Source: Ruficoccus amylovorans (GTDB lineage Bacteria > Verrucomicrobiota > Verrucomicrobiia > Opitutales > Cerasicoccaceae). Taken from it: a stretch of 64,000 bases of DNA. Below, one piece after another: positions 36,701 to 45,698 of this stretch. Position 1 is the first letter of the stretch, and every line of letters begins with the position of its first letter. The DNA is taken from assembly GCF_014230085.1 (NCBI RefSeq), contig NZ_JACHVB010000063.1, forward strand, positions 1 through 64,000, written 5' to 3'. The translations under genes were made by a program, and so were the position numbers. Below the pieces are notes generated by a model. It did no database searches. It was given only the letters and a program-made list of their open reading frames with translations, and had not been told where the DNA came from.

Positions 36701-37414
36701 TCAAGCTTGCTTGCGACGACGCGCCAACACAGCGACGGCAAGCATGACACCGCCAAAGATCGCCGCGTATGTCCCTGGCTCAGGCACGAGGGTCAGTTCC
36801 AGTGTAGGAGGGATAAAACCACCCGTATGTTCGCTCGAGGCAAAGCGGGTATAGCGGTCGCCATTACGCATGAGCCCCAGCGTAACCGTGCGGTCACCGC
36901 TATTGAGCGCGCTCAGCAGCAGGGCCTTACCGTCCACTCCGTCCGTCTCCAGCGTCAGAAAAGTCAAGCTGACGACCGAGTTCACAATACCTTCAATAGT
37001 GCCGATCTGTGTAACGGTCTGATTGGCACCCGCGATGAATTCATTCCCGTCCGTCTGGTTGGCCGGAGCGTTATTCCACGTGATGGTATCTTCATCCCAG
37101 GCCACCTCACTGCCATCGTTGTTTACGATCAGGTAGACCCACGCGACACGCGCATAGGGAGCCGTGTAGTAAGCCGAAAAGCTGACATCCGTAACCGTAT
37201 CAAGGGAACTGGCATCGAACTTGAGGTAACTTTTCCTTTGATTCTTCGTCTGCGCCAATTCGGCAGAAGACCCGAAGTTTGTATCCGGAGCGAGATCGTC
37301 GATCATGGCATCATCGACGGTAGTCAGATCAACTTCAACTTGAGACAACCCCCAAACCGGGGCTAACAAAGTCACAAAGCAAACAACAAAAAATGACCTA
37401 CTAATTTTACTCAT
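36701..37414 (-). CDS. PEP-CTERM sorted DNRLRE/CBM96-like protein
   Basis: A 237-residue exported protein with a signal peptide (FFVVCFVTLLAPVWGLSQ), the same beta-sandwich as the next gene (TTVDDAMIDDLAPDTNFGSS, KSYLKFDASSLD, AWDEDTITWNNAPANQTDG), and a PEP-CTERM ending (VPEPGTYAAIFGGVMLAVA, then RRRKQA). It would be exosortase-sorted. With 36029-36667 it forms a pair in which one member is tethered and one is free, the same scheme as the LamG pair at 7053-8759. Confidence 0.8.
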   Translation of the reverse strand: MSKISRSFFVVCFVTLLAPVWGLSQVEVDLTTVDDAMIDDLAPDTNFGSSAELAQTKNQRKSYLKFDASSLDTVTDVSFSAYYTAPYARVAWVYLIVNNDGSEVAWDEDTITWNNAPANQTDGNEFIAGANQTVTQIGTIEGIVNSVVSLTFLTLETDGVDGKALLLSALNSGDRTVTLGLMRNGDRYTRFASSEHTGGFIPPTLELTLVPEPGTYAAIFGGVMLAVAVLARRRKQA

Positions 37415-37760
37415 AATAACAGATATTTTGGGGTTAGCACTACTCGTCCCTGACGAACTACTTCATCAAAACGATGATAGTAGAATCCATGCCTTAACAC
37501 GAACGGTCAACCGTGATTGATCCGAGATCATCAGTATGACCCAGATGCATACCGGCATCATCGACTGCTCTGTGAGGCCTCTACCGCCCCGATCACCCTC
37601 CCCTACTGCTATAGCCTGTACCGACGGAACTGCTCCTGCGGGGCGTGAACCTCCTCCATCAGCGCACGCATGCGCCGAACGATCCGATCCTCAAAGACAG
37701 CGACCGGGTCCGCCACACCATCCGATACAGATACAGCTCAGCGCAGCAAGAAACCTCGCC
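37415..37760. other. Intergenic region with a possible sulfatase remnant
   Basis: These 346 bases separate two minus-strand genes. The only coding trace is the sulfatase-like tail listed at 37609. The first 100 bases are AT-rich and should contain the promoter of the CBM-type gene, but no clear motif was found. Confidence 0.4.
37609..37745 (-). pseudogene. Possible C-terminal remnant of a sulfatase gene
   Basis: On the minus strand one frame reads DPVAVFEDRIVRRMRALMEE, then VHAPQEQFRRYRL and a stop at 37609. This looks like the last helix of Verrucomicrobia sulfatases (R.RALMEE.DAP.EQF). Just upstream, another frame gives AELYLYRM, perhaps the ELYDL strand after a frameshift. No other part of the gene is visible. 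The similarity is judged by eye and is short. Confidence 0.35.
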
Positions 37761-39938
37761 TCACTCACCACCCCGGGCATCGCTCTCACCACTCGCCACG
37801 CCCAGCGGCTCAATCCTCAACGGCTGCGTGGTATCGGCTGGAACGGTGGCCGCAAAGGCGCGCCCATCGGAAAGCCGGAACACGAAAGTATCCGCGTCCA
37901 CCTGCTCACAATCCGCCAGCGTAAGCTCGGCTTCGGCGCGAACCGGTACTAGCAGCGTGAGAAAACGCACGTCGTCTTTACCCCATTTCATGTGACGGAT
38001 GGTGGTGGCCGGAACCGGGTCGCGATCCTTGCGCTGAAAGTTCCAGCCAATGATCGGATCGGTGCCGGCGGAAACCGTTTCCGTGTCAAGGAGCGAGGTA
38101 TCGAGCGCCGCCACCAGTATATTAGGCTTGCCCGGGTCGGCTGTCGCAACCGCGTCATAGATACCGTCCGGCCCCTCGACCGTGGTGCTGTCGAGCGTCC
38201 AGCGCAGTTCGTAATCATGGCTCTCTCCGTCCAGCGAGACGAGCGTGTCCGCCACCAGCACGATATCCGGGTGCAGGAAAAAGACCCGCCGGTACTGCGC
38301 CGCAGGCTTGCCCCACCCTTTATTAAAGTTACCGCCCTCGGTGTAGGGGTAGGAGTCGGATTCACCGGCCAACCCGTAAGAGTCGGTGTACTCCCCGGAT
38401 GCCCGGTCCCAGCCCGGACCGGTCTCGAAGGTGAAGTCCTCCAGCGGTTGGTCATAGGGAATGTAACCGCCGGACTTGCCCCACTTGCGGCGCTGCGGCC
38501 GGTTGTCAACCAGTGCCGTGTTGTGCGAAAAGGTGTCGAGCGCCCACGTCGAAAATCCCTCCGTCCCATAGACGCCGTGTCCGGGGTCGATCAATATCTC
38601 ACGGCCATAGGCCCACATCACCAGGTTGAGTTTGTCCTGATGCGCGTGCCCCAGCCCGATTGAGCCGACATCGAAACCGACGTAGTTCGCGTCCGATTCC
38701 CAACCCGTGCGCATGGCGATATAGCCCGCGTACGGAAGCGCCACGGACAGATAGTCCGGCTCGCTCCCCTGCTCTCCTTTACTGACAAACCACTGAAAAA
38801 GCGTATTGTCCGGGTAATAATCCAGCGCCTTCTCAAGCTCCTCCCTGAGCCTGACTGCGCCCGAGTCCTGGTACTCCGGCAAGGTTCCATCCGGAGAGAC
38901 GAGCGTCGCGCTGACGGCAAAAAGCCGTTCACAGCCGTCCACCAGTTCGGCCAACCGGGGGCTGCTCCGGCCCGTAATCCGGGCGATCTCAACGATCGTC
39001 AGGTAGTTGGTAAAAGCATAGTGGTAGCCGGGCGACTGTTCGACCCCCATCCCGTCGTGCAAGTAGCCTTTGTCAAGATCTCCGAGCGCCTGATCCACCG
39101 CGTAGCTGCGCCATTCATCTGCCCGGACCAGTTCGGGAAAAGCCGAACCCGCCGCGTAAAGCCCCACCATGGCGTAGGCAATCTTGTTGCCCGTCGGCCA
39201 GTGACGGCGCTTTGCGTACTCGGCCTGCTCGATGACGGACTTGAGAAAGTTCGTGATATCCTGATCGGTAAATTCCGGCGCCTCCCGAAAAGCCGCAAAT
39301 GCCTGTGACCATCCGCTACGCAGGCGGATGGCTGCCTTCATTGCGTCCCAGTAGTAGTTCCCTTTGTCATCGGACGGAGGTGGGCACTGCTCGATAAAGC
39401 TGCGCAAAAGACCAACCCATGTCGTGGCCACTTCCGGTTCCCCCGTCGCCAAATAAGCCTGGGCAATGCCTCCCCACCAGTACATGCGCGGGAAAAACCC
39501 CTCCCGCGCGCCGGGCATTTTTTTGTCGTAGTCGATGGTGTACTTGCCCGTCCAACGCCCTTCCAGCAGCTTGTGCATGAGCAGGTCGCGGGCCGTCTGA
39601 ATGCCATTTGAGCGCTGCTCCGGGGTCAGCGCGGTACCCTCGCTCGAGCCCTCCCAAACAGGGATCTCCCGCGAGCGGTAATACTCGGCCAGACGGGCCT
39701 TGGCCGCGTCATAATCTCCCGCCGCCACTGCCGTCCGTACCGCCGCCATGCCCGGAAACTCCAGGTCGATCTCCTCCGTAAAAAAGCGCTCGTCAGAAAA
39801 TCGCTGATTGAGGGCGGGAATGTCCGCCGATGGCATCTGCGCCTCCGCCCCTGGGGCCGATACCGCGCACGACAGCCAAAAACAGGCGCATTTTCCAAAG
39901 GTGGTCAACAGGGCAAACAAGGGCTTGGGCAATCTCAT
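37761..39938 (-). CDS. Heparinase II/III-family lyase, exported
   Basis: A 725-residue protein. The signal peptide (LFALLTTFGKCACFWLSCAVSAPGA region, ending Ala-Gln) is followed by an alginate-lyase-like N-terminal helix-rich domain (ARDLLMHKLLEGRWTGKYTI, MYWWGGIAQAYLATGEP) and an alpha-barrel (GNKIAYAMVGLYAAGSAFPEL, HDGMGVEQSPGYHYAFTNYL). The heparinase II/III sandwich has GLGHAHQDKLNLVMWAYG, ILIDPGHGVYG and TFSHNTALVDNR. His and Tyr residues in these blocks are candidate catalytic residues. It probably degrades a uronate polymer at the cell surface. It is a second, divergent member beside the 34017 lyase and lies next to a LacI gene across a MITE. Confidence 0.82.
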   Translation of the reverse strand: MRLPKPLFALLTTFGKCACFWLSCAVSAPGAEAQMPSADIPALNQRFSDERFFTEEIDLEFPGMAAVRTAVAAGDYDAAKARLAEYYRSREIPVWEGSSEGTALTPEQRSNGIQTARDLLMHKLLEGRWTGKYTIDYDKKMPGAREGFFPRMYWWGGIAQAYLATGEPEVATTWVGLLRSFIEQCPPPSDDKGNYYWDAMKAAIRLRSGWSQAFAAFREAPEFTDQDITNFLKSVIEQAEYAKRRHWPTGNKIAYAMVGLYAAGSAFPELVRADEWRSYAVDQALGDLDKGYLHDGMGVEQSPGYHYAFTNYLTIVEIARITGRSSPRLAELVDGCERLFAVSATLVSPDGTLPEYQDSGAVRLREELEKALDYYPDNTLFQWFVSKGEQGSEPDYLSVALPYAGYIAMRTGWESDANYVGFDVGSIGLGHAHQDKLNLVMWAYGREILIDPGHGVYGTEGFSTWALDTFSHNTALVDNRPQRRKWGKSGGYIPYDQPLEDFTFETGPGWDRASGEYTDSYGLAGESDSYPYTEGGNFNKGWGKPAAQYRRVFFLHPDIVLVADTLVSLDGESHDYELRWTLDSTTVEGPDGIYDAVATADPGKPNILVAALDTSLLDTETVSAGTDPIIGWNFQRKDRDPVPATTIRHMKWGKDDVRFLTLLVPVRAEAELTLADCEQVDADTFVFRLSDGRAFAATVPADTTQPLRIEPLGVASGESDARGGE

Positions 39939-40027
39939 ATAGGCAATAGTTCAAGGCTCATCATTACGTTTCCAATTAATTCATTATAAAACAAAAGTCA
40001 TACAGATTAGTCATCCACGCCTATGAC

Positions 40028-40194
40028 TAGCGCGGCTTAAATAGAGTCGTAGCCGGCTGCTCAAAGACCGAATGGCTAAATAGTTAAATGGCTAATTGTT
40101 GTTTTCTACGTTTCACATCCAACAATTAACAATTAGCCATTTAGCCATTTAGCCATTCAAAGACTGTGGCTACAGTATTTTTTGAAACGCTTTA
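40028..40194 (+). mobile_element. MITE with IS630-like ends, copy 1
   Basis: A 167-bp non-coding element. Its 27-base ends (40028-40054 and 40168-40194) are imperfect inverted repeats beginning with TA. The right end, read inward, matches the IS630 element's end in 23 of 27 positions counted by eye (shared GCGTTTCAAA and ACTGTAGC). The core is a long imperfect palindrome built of AATGGCTAAAT-type units and AATTGTT. Copy 2 at 45699 has the same core in the opposite orientation. It fills the space between the lyase and LacI genes. Confidence 0.8.
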
Positions 40195-40247
40195 GGCATA
40201 ACAAAACAGTATAATGAGAGAACAAACTGAAACGCATGACCATCTCC

Positions 40248-41300
40248 CTACCCATTCGAAGAACGGTCGATGATCGTTTTTCCGAGGTAGAAGCGCTGCT
40301 TGACCGCGATATGCTCGACGCTCTCGGGCACCCCCTTCTCCCAGTTATGCAGGAGCGAGATCAGGCGCTGCGCGGCGATCTCTCCCGTCCGCTGGCTGTC
40401 CAGCACCATACCCCCGGTATCCGCCGCCTCGGTCAGCAGGTGAACGCCAAAGGAAACATCTTCGGGGATGCGGATGCCGGCCCGCGTGAGGTCTTCCACC
40501 ACAGCGCTGCCCGCCGAAACAATGACCCCGTCAATGCGGTTTTTCCGAATCCAGTCGGCGATCGCCTCGATATTCTCGCTCATATCCCCGATGCGCTTGA
40601 CCAGTTCGGCACCGGGGCGCTTCGCCAGGTAAGCCCGGGCCAGGAACGCACCCAGGATGTGGTGCGCGGTCCGGTCATCAGACTCCTCATCGACGAGCAG
40701 GCCGATCCGCTTGTGGCCCAATTCCTCGTACTTGCGGTAAATGGTCTCCACGCCCGAGAAGAGCTCGCCGTGGACGACATGGAACTGCGGCTCAATCAGC
40801 GAAAACCCCAGCGAGACGGCGGCGAAGTCACTCAAGTCCAGGTCGATCCGGGTATCCGGAAGCTGTTGCGGCGCGAGAATCAGGCCCTCGATTCCGCGCG
40901 AGCGGAGCATGGTGCGGAAGCGCTCCGGGGCCATCTCAGGGTTTGCCAGCCAGTGTGTTTCCAGCCGGTAGCCGGAGCGCAGGAGTGCGCGCTTGACCCC
41001 CTCGTAAAACTCATAAAAAAGCCGGTGGCGCTTCCAGCCCTCACGCTCTTCGAAGTTCGTCACCCAGGCGATGGTGCCCTTGTAGCTGGGGGTATTTTTC
41101 TTGTTGCGATAGGCGGCCAAAGCGCTGAGCCGCGGATCGACACGGTAGCGCGAACGCTCGGCCTCCGCTCTCACACGCTCCTTCACGGCGGGGGAGATTC
41201 GGGGGTGGTCCGCCAAGGCGAGAGAGACGGACGACTGGGAAAGCCCCAGCCGCCTGGCCAGATCGCGCTGGGTGACGGGCATGTCCGGAGAACTGTTCAT
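40248..41300 (-). CDS. LacI family transcriptional regulator
   Basis: A 350-residue repressor with an N-terminal helix-turn-helix (about residues 8-50, VTQRDLARRLGLSQSSVSLA), a hinge helix region (SALAAYRNKK), and a periplasmic-binding-protein-like sugar sensor (ISLGFSLIEP-like core, RIGLLVDEESDD, IDGVIVSAGSAVVEDL). ATG 41282 (residue 7) is an alternative start nearer the HTH. Flanking lyase genes and a surface-protein operon suggest a polysaccharide-derived ligand. A perfect palindrome just upstream (41311-41320) may be its own operator. Confidence 0.9.
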   Translation of the reverse strand: MNSSPDMPVTQRDLARRLGLSQSSVSLALADHPRISPAVKERVRAEAERSRYRVDPRLSALAAYRNKKNTPSYKGTIAWVTNFEEREGWKRHRLFYEFYEGVKRALLRSGYRLETHWLANPEMAPERFRTMLRSRGIEGLILAPQQLPDTRIDLDLSDFAAVSLGFSLIEPQFHVVHGELFSGVETIYRKYEELGHKRIGLLVDEESDDRTAHHILGAFLARAYLAKRPGAELVKRIGDMSENIEAIADWIRKNRIDGVIVSAGSAVVEDLTRAGIRIPEDVSFGVHLLTEAADTGGMVLDSQRTGEIAAQRLISLLHNWEKGVPESVEHIAVKQRFYLGKTIIDRSSNG

Positions 41301-41310
41301 CGCTGCATTA

Positions 41311-41320
41311 ACTTTAAAGT
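41311..41320. promoter_or_regulatory. Palindrome ACTTTAAAGT, possible LacI operator
   Basis: A perfect 10-base palindrome, extended by near-symmetric TTA/TAA flanks, lies 11 bases before the LacI start. The centre is TTTAAA and not the CG centre usual for LacI operators, which lowers confidence. Confidence 0.25.
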
Positions 41321-41334
41321 AACTCTGTCCGGGC

Positions 41335-42078
41335 TCACAGTCCGCTCACTTCCGGCGGAGGAGGGGTTGGAATCGGTGAATCATAGAAGCGCTTGACCTC
41401 GATCTTATCCTTACCACCTCGCGCATCGAAAATGAAAAACAGCGTGTTCAAGTCCGGATTGTTACCCCAGACCGTGCTGAAAGCAACCTGCCAGTCATCG
41501 TTCGCATATCGGGCCAGCCGCAGGCTCAAGTTGTTATTCTTGTTGGCCTCGGGGTGGATCTCCGCGTAGCCCCCGCGCTTGAGCGAGAAGCGTTCGCCTC
41601 CGGACTCACCCACGATCGGGTAGGAGGACATATTGTAGAGGATCGTTTGCCCGCGCTTACCGACAAGGCCGTCCCTCGGGATCGCGGCCAGGCGGTACTT
41701 CGCTCCTTCCGTCGCGTCTTTGCTCTCCGAGAAAAGAAGCAGGAAGTTTTTCCCGCCCGCTGGCAACACCGCCGAACCCACCGGATTGTAAAGCGGGGCA
41801 CCGGTCTCATCCGTCCCCACTCCCGGTTGATAGAAAATGATCTGGTCCCCGACCGCCGTGATTTCGACGGGTGGAGAAACCCGCCGCTTGGAAAGATTGC
41901 AGCGGACCCAGCCGCCCCCTTTTGCCTCGCGGACAAATACCGGCTCGGCATGCTCCGAGAGCAGCAGGGTCTTCACGTTGACCTTGCGCGTCGGAAGCGG
42001 CTCCTGCTGCGCCCGCAGCGTGAGACCACACAGGCCGACCAGGAGAGAGAGAGCGAAAATAATTGTTCGGTTACTCAT
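41335..42078 (-). CDS. Exported protein of unknown function
   Basis: A 247-residue protein with a signal peptide (RTIIFALSLLVGLCGLTLRAQ). The mature part is beta-rich, with an early VNVKTLLLSEHAEPVFVRE, a middle ILYNMSSYPIVG, the SLKRGGYAEIHPEANKNNN segment and a Pro-rich C-terminus (PIPTPPPPEVSGL). No family is recognised. It overlaps the 1062-residue pilin-headed gene by ATGA, so the two are translated together and likely work together at the surface. Confidence 0.65.
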   Translation of the reverse strand: MSNRTIIFALSLLVGLCGLTLRAQQEPLPTRKVNVKTLLLSEHAEPVFVREAKGGGWVRCNLSKRRVSPPVEITAVGDQIIFYQPGVGTDETGAPLYNPVGSAVLPAGGKNFLLLFSESKDATEGAKYRLAAIPRDGLVGKRGQTILYNMSSYPIVGESGGERFSLKRGGYAEIHPEANKNNNLSLRLARYANDDWQVAFSTVWGNNPDLNTLFFIFDARGGKDKIEVKRFYDSPIPTPPPPEVSGL

Positions 42079-45000
42079 AGGGGGTTTTCATGGAACCATT
42101 CGAGACTGACAATTTTGAACCGGCGGCCGAAGTCTTTGTTTTCCTGAGTGAGAGCGGTGTCGTCAGGTTCTACAGTCGGAGCGTTGCTCGCGTCCACATA
42201 TTCCGCCGTCCGCTGGACAATCGCCTGCAGGTAAATGCCCGCGCCGCTCTGCCCAACGACGCTGCCCGGACCTTCACCGTAGACCACGACCTTGAAGGTA
42301 TCGCCCCGCGTCGTTATCACCGGCCCGATGGCCGAGAGAATGTCGGCCTGCGTCAAGTCGCCAGTGATGCCAGCCCCCTGCTTGATCTCCCCGTCTGCGA
42401 ACGTCGAAGTGCCCGGCAGCAGATTGGCGTCTTCGAGGCCGTAGTCGGACTCGAAAGTATCATTGATCGTCGTCGCGTCGATCGCGGCCTGCAACGCGCC
42501 CACCTTCCCCAATGCTCCGGTGACAAGGCGGCGGTTGACGAAATCAGCGAGGTTCATGAACGGCCCTCGCGCACGAACCTGCGCCACGATCGCGTCCGCC
42601 AGCTCCCTCACCTGCTGCTCGGTCAACTCCCAGTGCCCCTGATACCACTCGGCTTCATTCGTGCCGGTCAGCGGCCGGGTGAAGCGAAAGACCGCCCGGC
42701 TCATGTCGGGAGAGGCCACCGTCCCGCTGTCGAGATTGTAAACCTGGACATTGGAGTCGGTCAGGCTGCCCAGCAGCGCGGCCCAGGCCTTGGTGGAAGT
42801 GGTATTTACATTAAAAGCGCCGTCGATTGTCAGGTACTGGGCGGCGTTGTCATAGGAGTCGATATCGGTAAGTGCCGCCGACCCGCCGTTAATGTTGAGC
42901 CGACTGTTCGGAAGAGACATCACTGTGTCCTCCGTTGTGTCATCCGGCAGCGAGGACAGGAAATACCGGTCGAACAACGCCGTGTTCAACAGCCAGCTCA
43001 AGTCCATCTGGGTTTCTCCGCCGGAGATCCCCGCCGCGTACGCCACGCTCAAGTGCGGATTGGCCCAGGAATTTCCCAGCGCCAGCGCCGGGAGGTTCGC
43101 CCGGTAGCTCAGGTTGGCGTTACGAAACTCGGCCAGGCTCTGCGGGAACGCCCGCGGCAGATCGAAGAGAATAACATTGGACTGGCCCGCCGCCTCGATA
43201 CTGGTCCCCCAACGGCCTTTCAAGAGATTCCCGTTCGGGGTGCTCTCAAAGTCCTGGTACAGCGGCTCCGTATCCGTCGCGTCGACGGCCCAGTTCGGAG
43301 GCTCTTCATCGGCATAATCGGCGGAAAGAATTCCATGATAATAAGCCCGCGGGTTGAACGCAGCAACCACTGGCACCCCCTGGTCATCCTCTTCGCCCGC
43401 GTGCTTAAGGCGAATGTCATACCCGCCCATATCGAGCGCACCGATCACAAGTCCTTCATCGATATCGCCGTCCCCATCGGTGTCCAGCGCGATAGGCACA
43501 TCCTCCGAATAGCCGTTTCCATCGGGTTTATCCAAACCAAAGCCCGACACCTGCTGAATCAGATAAGTACCGCTGGAGTTTCTTTTTGAAAACTGCACCG
43601 ATGCGCTCTTGGTTGTGTTGCCTTTTGAGTAACTCGAATGCGTATTCCAGTTGAGGCCGATCCAGTCTCCTTCCTGTAAATTTTCAGTCGCATCCGCCGC
43701 CACGTATTCAATACCCGCGTTGTCATTGAGATACGGATCAAGCGTGACGAATATCTGCCCTTTGCCGCCCTTGGACAGATTATCAGCCGGAACAAGATCT
43801 TTCATCCCGAACGTGCGCGACTCACCCGGCTGGATGACGCGGTCCTCCGGTTCGAGCGCGCTGCCGTCGAGCCGGAAGGTGAAGTAATCACGTCCTGCGT
43901 CTGAAATGTCCCGCAAGGTACCGCTGAAGAAGCTGGCACCATTTTTTGTGAAGTTGAAAAACGGCTTGAGGTAAACCTGGAACTCGTAGCCGTCGGACAA
44001 GGTAAGCGGAACGTTATAAGGGTTCCACAAGGTCACCCGCGGATAAATCACCAGAGTGAGATTATAGGTGGAGGCGATCGTCCCGCTGCCGGCATTTTCC
44101 GAGGCCGTGGCTCGGTAGTACAGTCCGAACCGTGTCATGAGCGGGGCGATGTCATTCTCCCGGGGTTCCTCGTCCGCAAAGAAACCGCCGAAACGCTCGG
44201 TGAACTCGGGAGCCTGCGCCTGTAGTTCGGTCTCACGTTCTGGCATGAGGGCGTAGTCGCGCAGGATGTCCCAGCGAGGCACGGTAAAGTCCACGCCGTT
44301 CCTCCACGCCTCATCGATGTCATCGGGCTCGATAATGCGTTCGTCTTCCAGCGTATTGCTAAAGACCGTATCATCCTGAAAGGCAGCGGTGAGGTTCTTG
44401 CGCAGGCCGCCATGCTGGGTGTCCACCAGCAGGCCATAGCCCTCGGCAGTGTAATGGTGGAAAGTCTCGTCGTAGTAGTCTTGCCGGCTGGCGCCACTAC
44501 CGTGCAGATCAGCAATCGCGGCGAAGTCCGAGTCCAGCAGCGGCAGCGTCTCCAGGTTATAAACACGGTCCCAGCTCCCCCAGTTCTCAGACTTCCAGAC
44601 CGTGACGCCGCCCAGCCGCGTGTCCATGTCCAGCGCGTTGGTCTGCGGCAGAAAGACGCGGGCCTTTTCAGTCGCGGTGTCACTCTGACTCTCGCGCCGG
44701 TAGGGGTCGTCGATATTGACCTTGGCCTTGAGGCTCTCGTCCGAAATCCAGTAAGCGTATTTTCCATTCGAAAGCCCGCTCCCGCTGTCCACTTCGACCA
44801 GAGGGACGGCAACCTGATTCTCAACTCTGGCCGAGTCCTTGCCCACGATCGTCATATTGCTGGCGGGCAGGTTATCATAGGCGTTTTCATTCGCCATCGC
44901 GGCGGGATTACCGGAAACCAGCCACCCTAGAAACACTCGCTGCCCCGGATTCTGCGGGTCCCACGAAGATGAATCCCAAACGCCGGTCCAGTAGCGCGTG

Positions 45001-45263
45001 TTCGTAGCGTCCTCGTCGATCAGCGCGACATTGGCTGTGGCCCGCTGATCTGGCCCGGCCAGACGCTGAAGCTCGCCCAACGCAGTCAACAGACCTAATT
45101 CAGCGTTTTTCTTCGCCTCAAGCGTGGCGCGGGAAACCTCGGAAGTCGCGATGTCCACTCGCGTCAAGGTAGCCAAAGACATCAGCAAAAGCAGCACGAA
45201 CGCCATCAGTGTCAGCGCGATGATGAGAGCGAAACCTTCTTTACTGGCATTTTTGTTAATCAT
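42075..45263 (-). CDS. Very long pilin-headed surface protein, Verru_Chthon cassette A-like
   Basis: A 1062-residue protein with a PilX/GspK-type head: SKEGFALIIALTLMAFVLLL, with Gly-Phe cleavage-like site and a hydrophobic helix, then a helical stretch (SRATLEAKKNAELGLLTALGELQRLAG). The rest is a long beta-rich region with no recognised enzyme motif. Near the C-terminus is a GspK-like segment (ELADAIVAQVRARGPFMNLADFVNRRLV). Architecture and length resemble the Verru_Chthon cassette protein A family (recalled, not searched). It may be a pilus-tip or surface adhesin. The secreted unknown at 41335 is coupled downstream by ATGA. Confidence 0.6.
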   Translation of the reverse strand: MINKNASKEGFALIIALTLMAFVLLLLMSLATLTRVDIATSEVSRATLEAKKNAELGLLTALGELQRLAGPDQRATANVALIDEDATNTRYWTGVWDSSSWDPQNPGQRVFLGWLVSGNPAAMANENAYDNLPASNMTIVGKDSARVENQVAVPLVEVDSGSGLSNGKYAYWISDESLKAKVNIDDPYRRESQSDTATEKARVFLPQTNALDMDTRLGGVTVWKSENWGSWDRVYNLETLPLLDSDFAAIADLHGSGASRQDYYDETFHHYTAEGYGLLVDTQHGGLRKNLTAAFQDDTVFSNTLEDERIIEPDDIDEAWRNGVDFTVPRWDILRDYALMPERETELQAQAPEFTERFGGFFADEEPRENDIAPLMTRFGLYYRATASENAGSGTIASTYNLTLVIYPRVTLWNPYNVPLTLSDGYEFQVYLKPFFNFTKNGASFFSGTLRDISDAGRDYFTFRLDGSALEPEDRVIQPGESRTFGMKDLVPADNLSKGGKGQIFVTLDPYLNDNAGIEYVAADATENLQEGDWIGLNWNTHSSYSKGNTTKSASVQFSKRNSSGTYLIQQVSGFGLDKPDGNGYSEDVPIALDTDGDGDIDEGLVIGALDMGGYDIRLKHAGEEDDQGVPVVAAFNPRAYYHGILSADYADEEPPNWAVDATDTEPLYQDFESTPNGNLLKGRWGTSIEAAGQSNVILFDLPRAFPQSLAEFRNANLSYRANLPALALGNSWANPHLSVAYAAGISGGETQMDLSWLLNTALFDRYFLSSLPDDTTEDTVMSLPNSRLNINGGSAALTDIDSYDNAAQYLTIDGAFNVNTTSTKAWAALLGSLTDSNVQVYNLDSGTVASPDMSRAVFRFTRPLTGTNEAEWYQGHWELTEQQVRELADAIVAQVRARGPFMNLADFVNRRLVTGALGKVGALQAAIDATTINDTFESDYGLEDANLLPGTSTFADGEIKQGAGITGDLTQADILSAIGPVITTRGDTFKVVVYGEGPGSVVGQSGAGIYLQAIVQRTAEYVDASNAPTVEPDDTALTQENKDFGRRFKIVSLEWFHENPL

Positions 45264-45698
45264 CGGGGCTGAGTTGGGGGACGAAACCCGGTTGTCTATT
45301 AGCGAGGATAAAGTTTAGAATCACCGGAGAAAGCAGGGGGTATTAATCCGATGACTCATTAATTCACGGTCTTTTCCAACATGACAAGTAAACCCGTAGA
45401 ACGCCATCAGTCATACTGATGACATAACGCACACATACGACTCCAACATCCAGCATTACGATCAAATTTCAAATGACTACTAACTGTTTAAAACAAGAGG
45501 ATTATCCGCAATAAACCACCAAACAAAGATACAACACATCGCCCATAAGCTAATCATAATCGACAGGCTCGGAACGCCTCCGACAGAGCGAGAATGTCTA
45601 TCCTCAAGACAGAGGCACCCTTTTGTTTACAACTCGATCAACCAACAATTATCACTTACAACTAAGCTCTAACTGATACCAGCGACGCAATATTGCCA
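45264..45698. other. AT-rich intergenic region, no gene seen
   Basis: These 435 bases are markedly AT-richer than the neighbours. They hold the upstream region of the pilin-headed gene and lead into MITE copy 2. No open frame with family signal, terminator or certain promoter was found. Confidence 0.5.

Noticed and set aside
37536-37952. Plus-strand frame of 138 codons between the CBM and lyase genes
   Set aside because: Arg/Pro/Ser-rich with no pattern, and it runs into the lyase gene on the other strand.
40070-40160. CRISPR-like short repeats (AATGGCTAAAT units)
   Set aside because: The units are part of a single palindrome with no spacers of equal length and no cas genes nearby.
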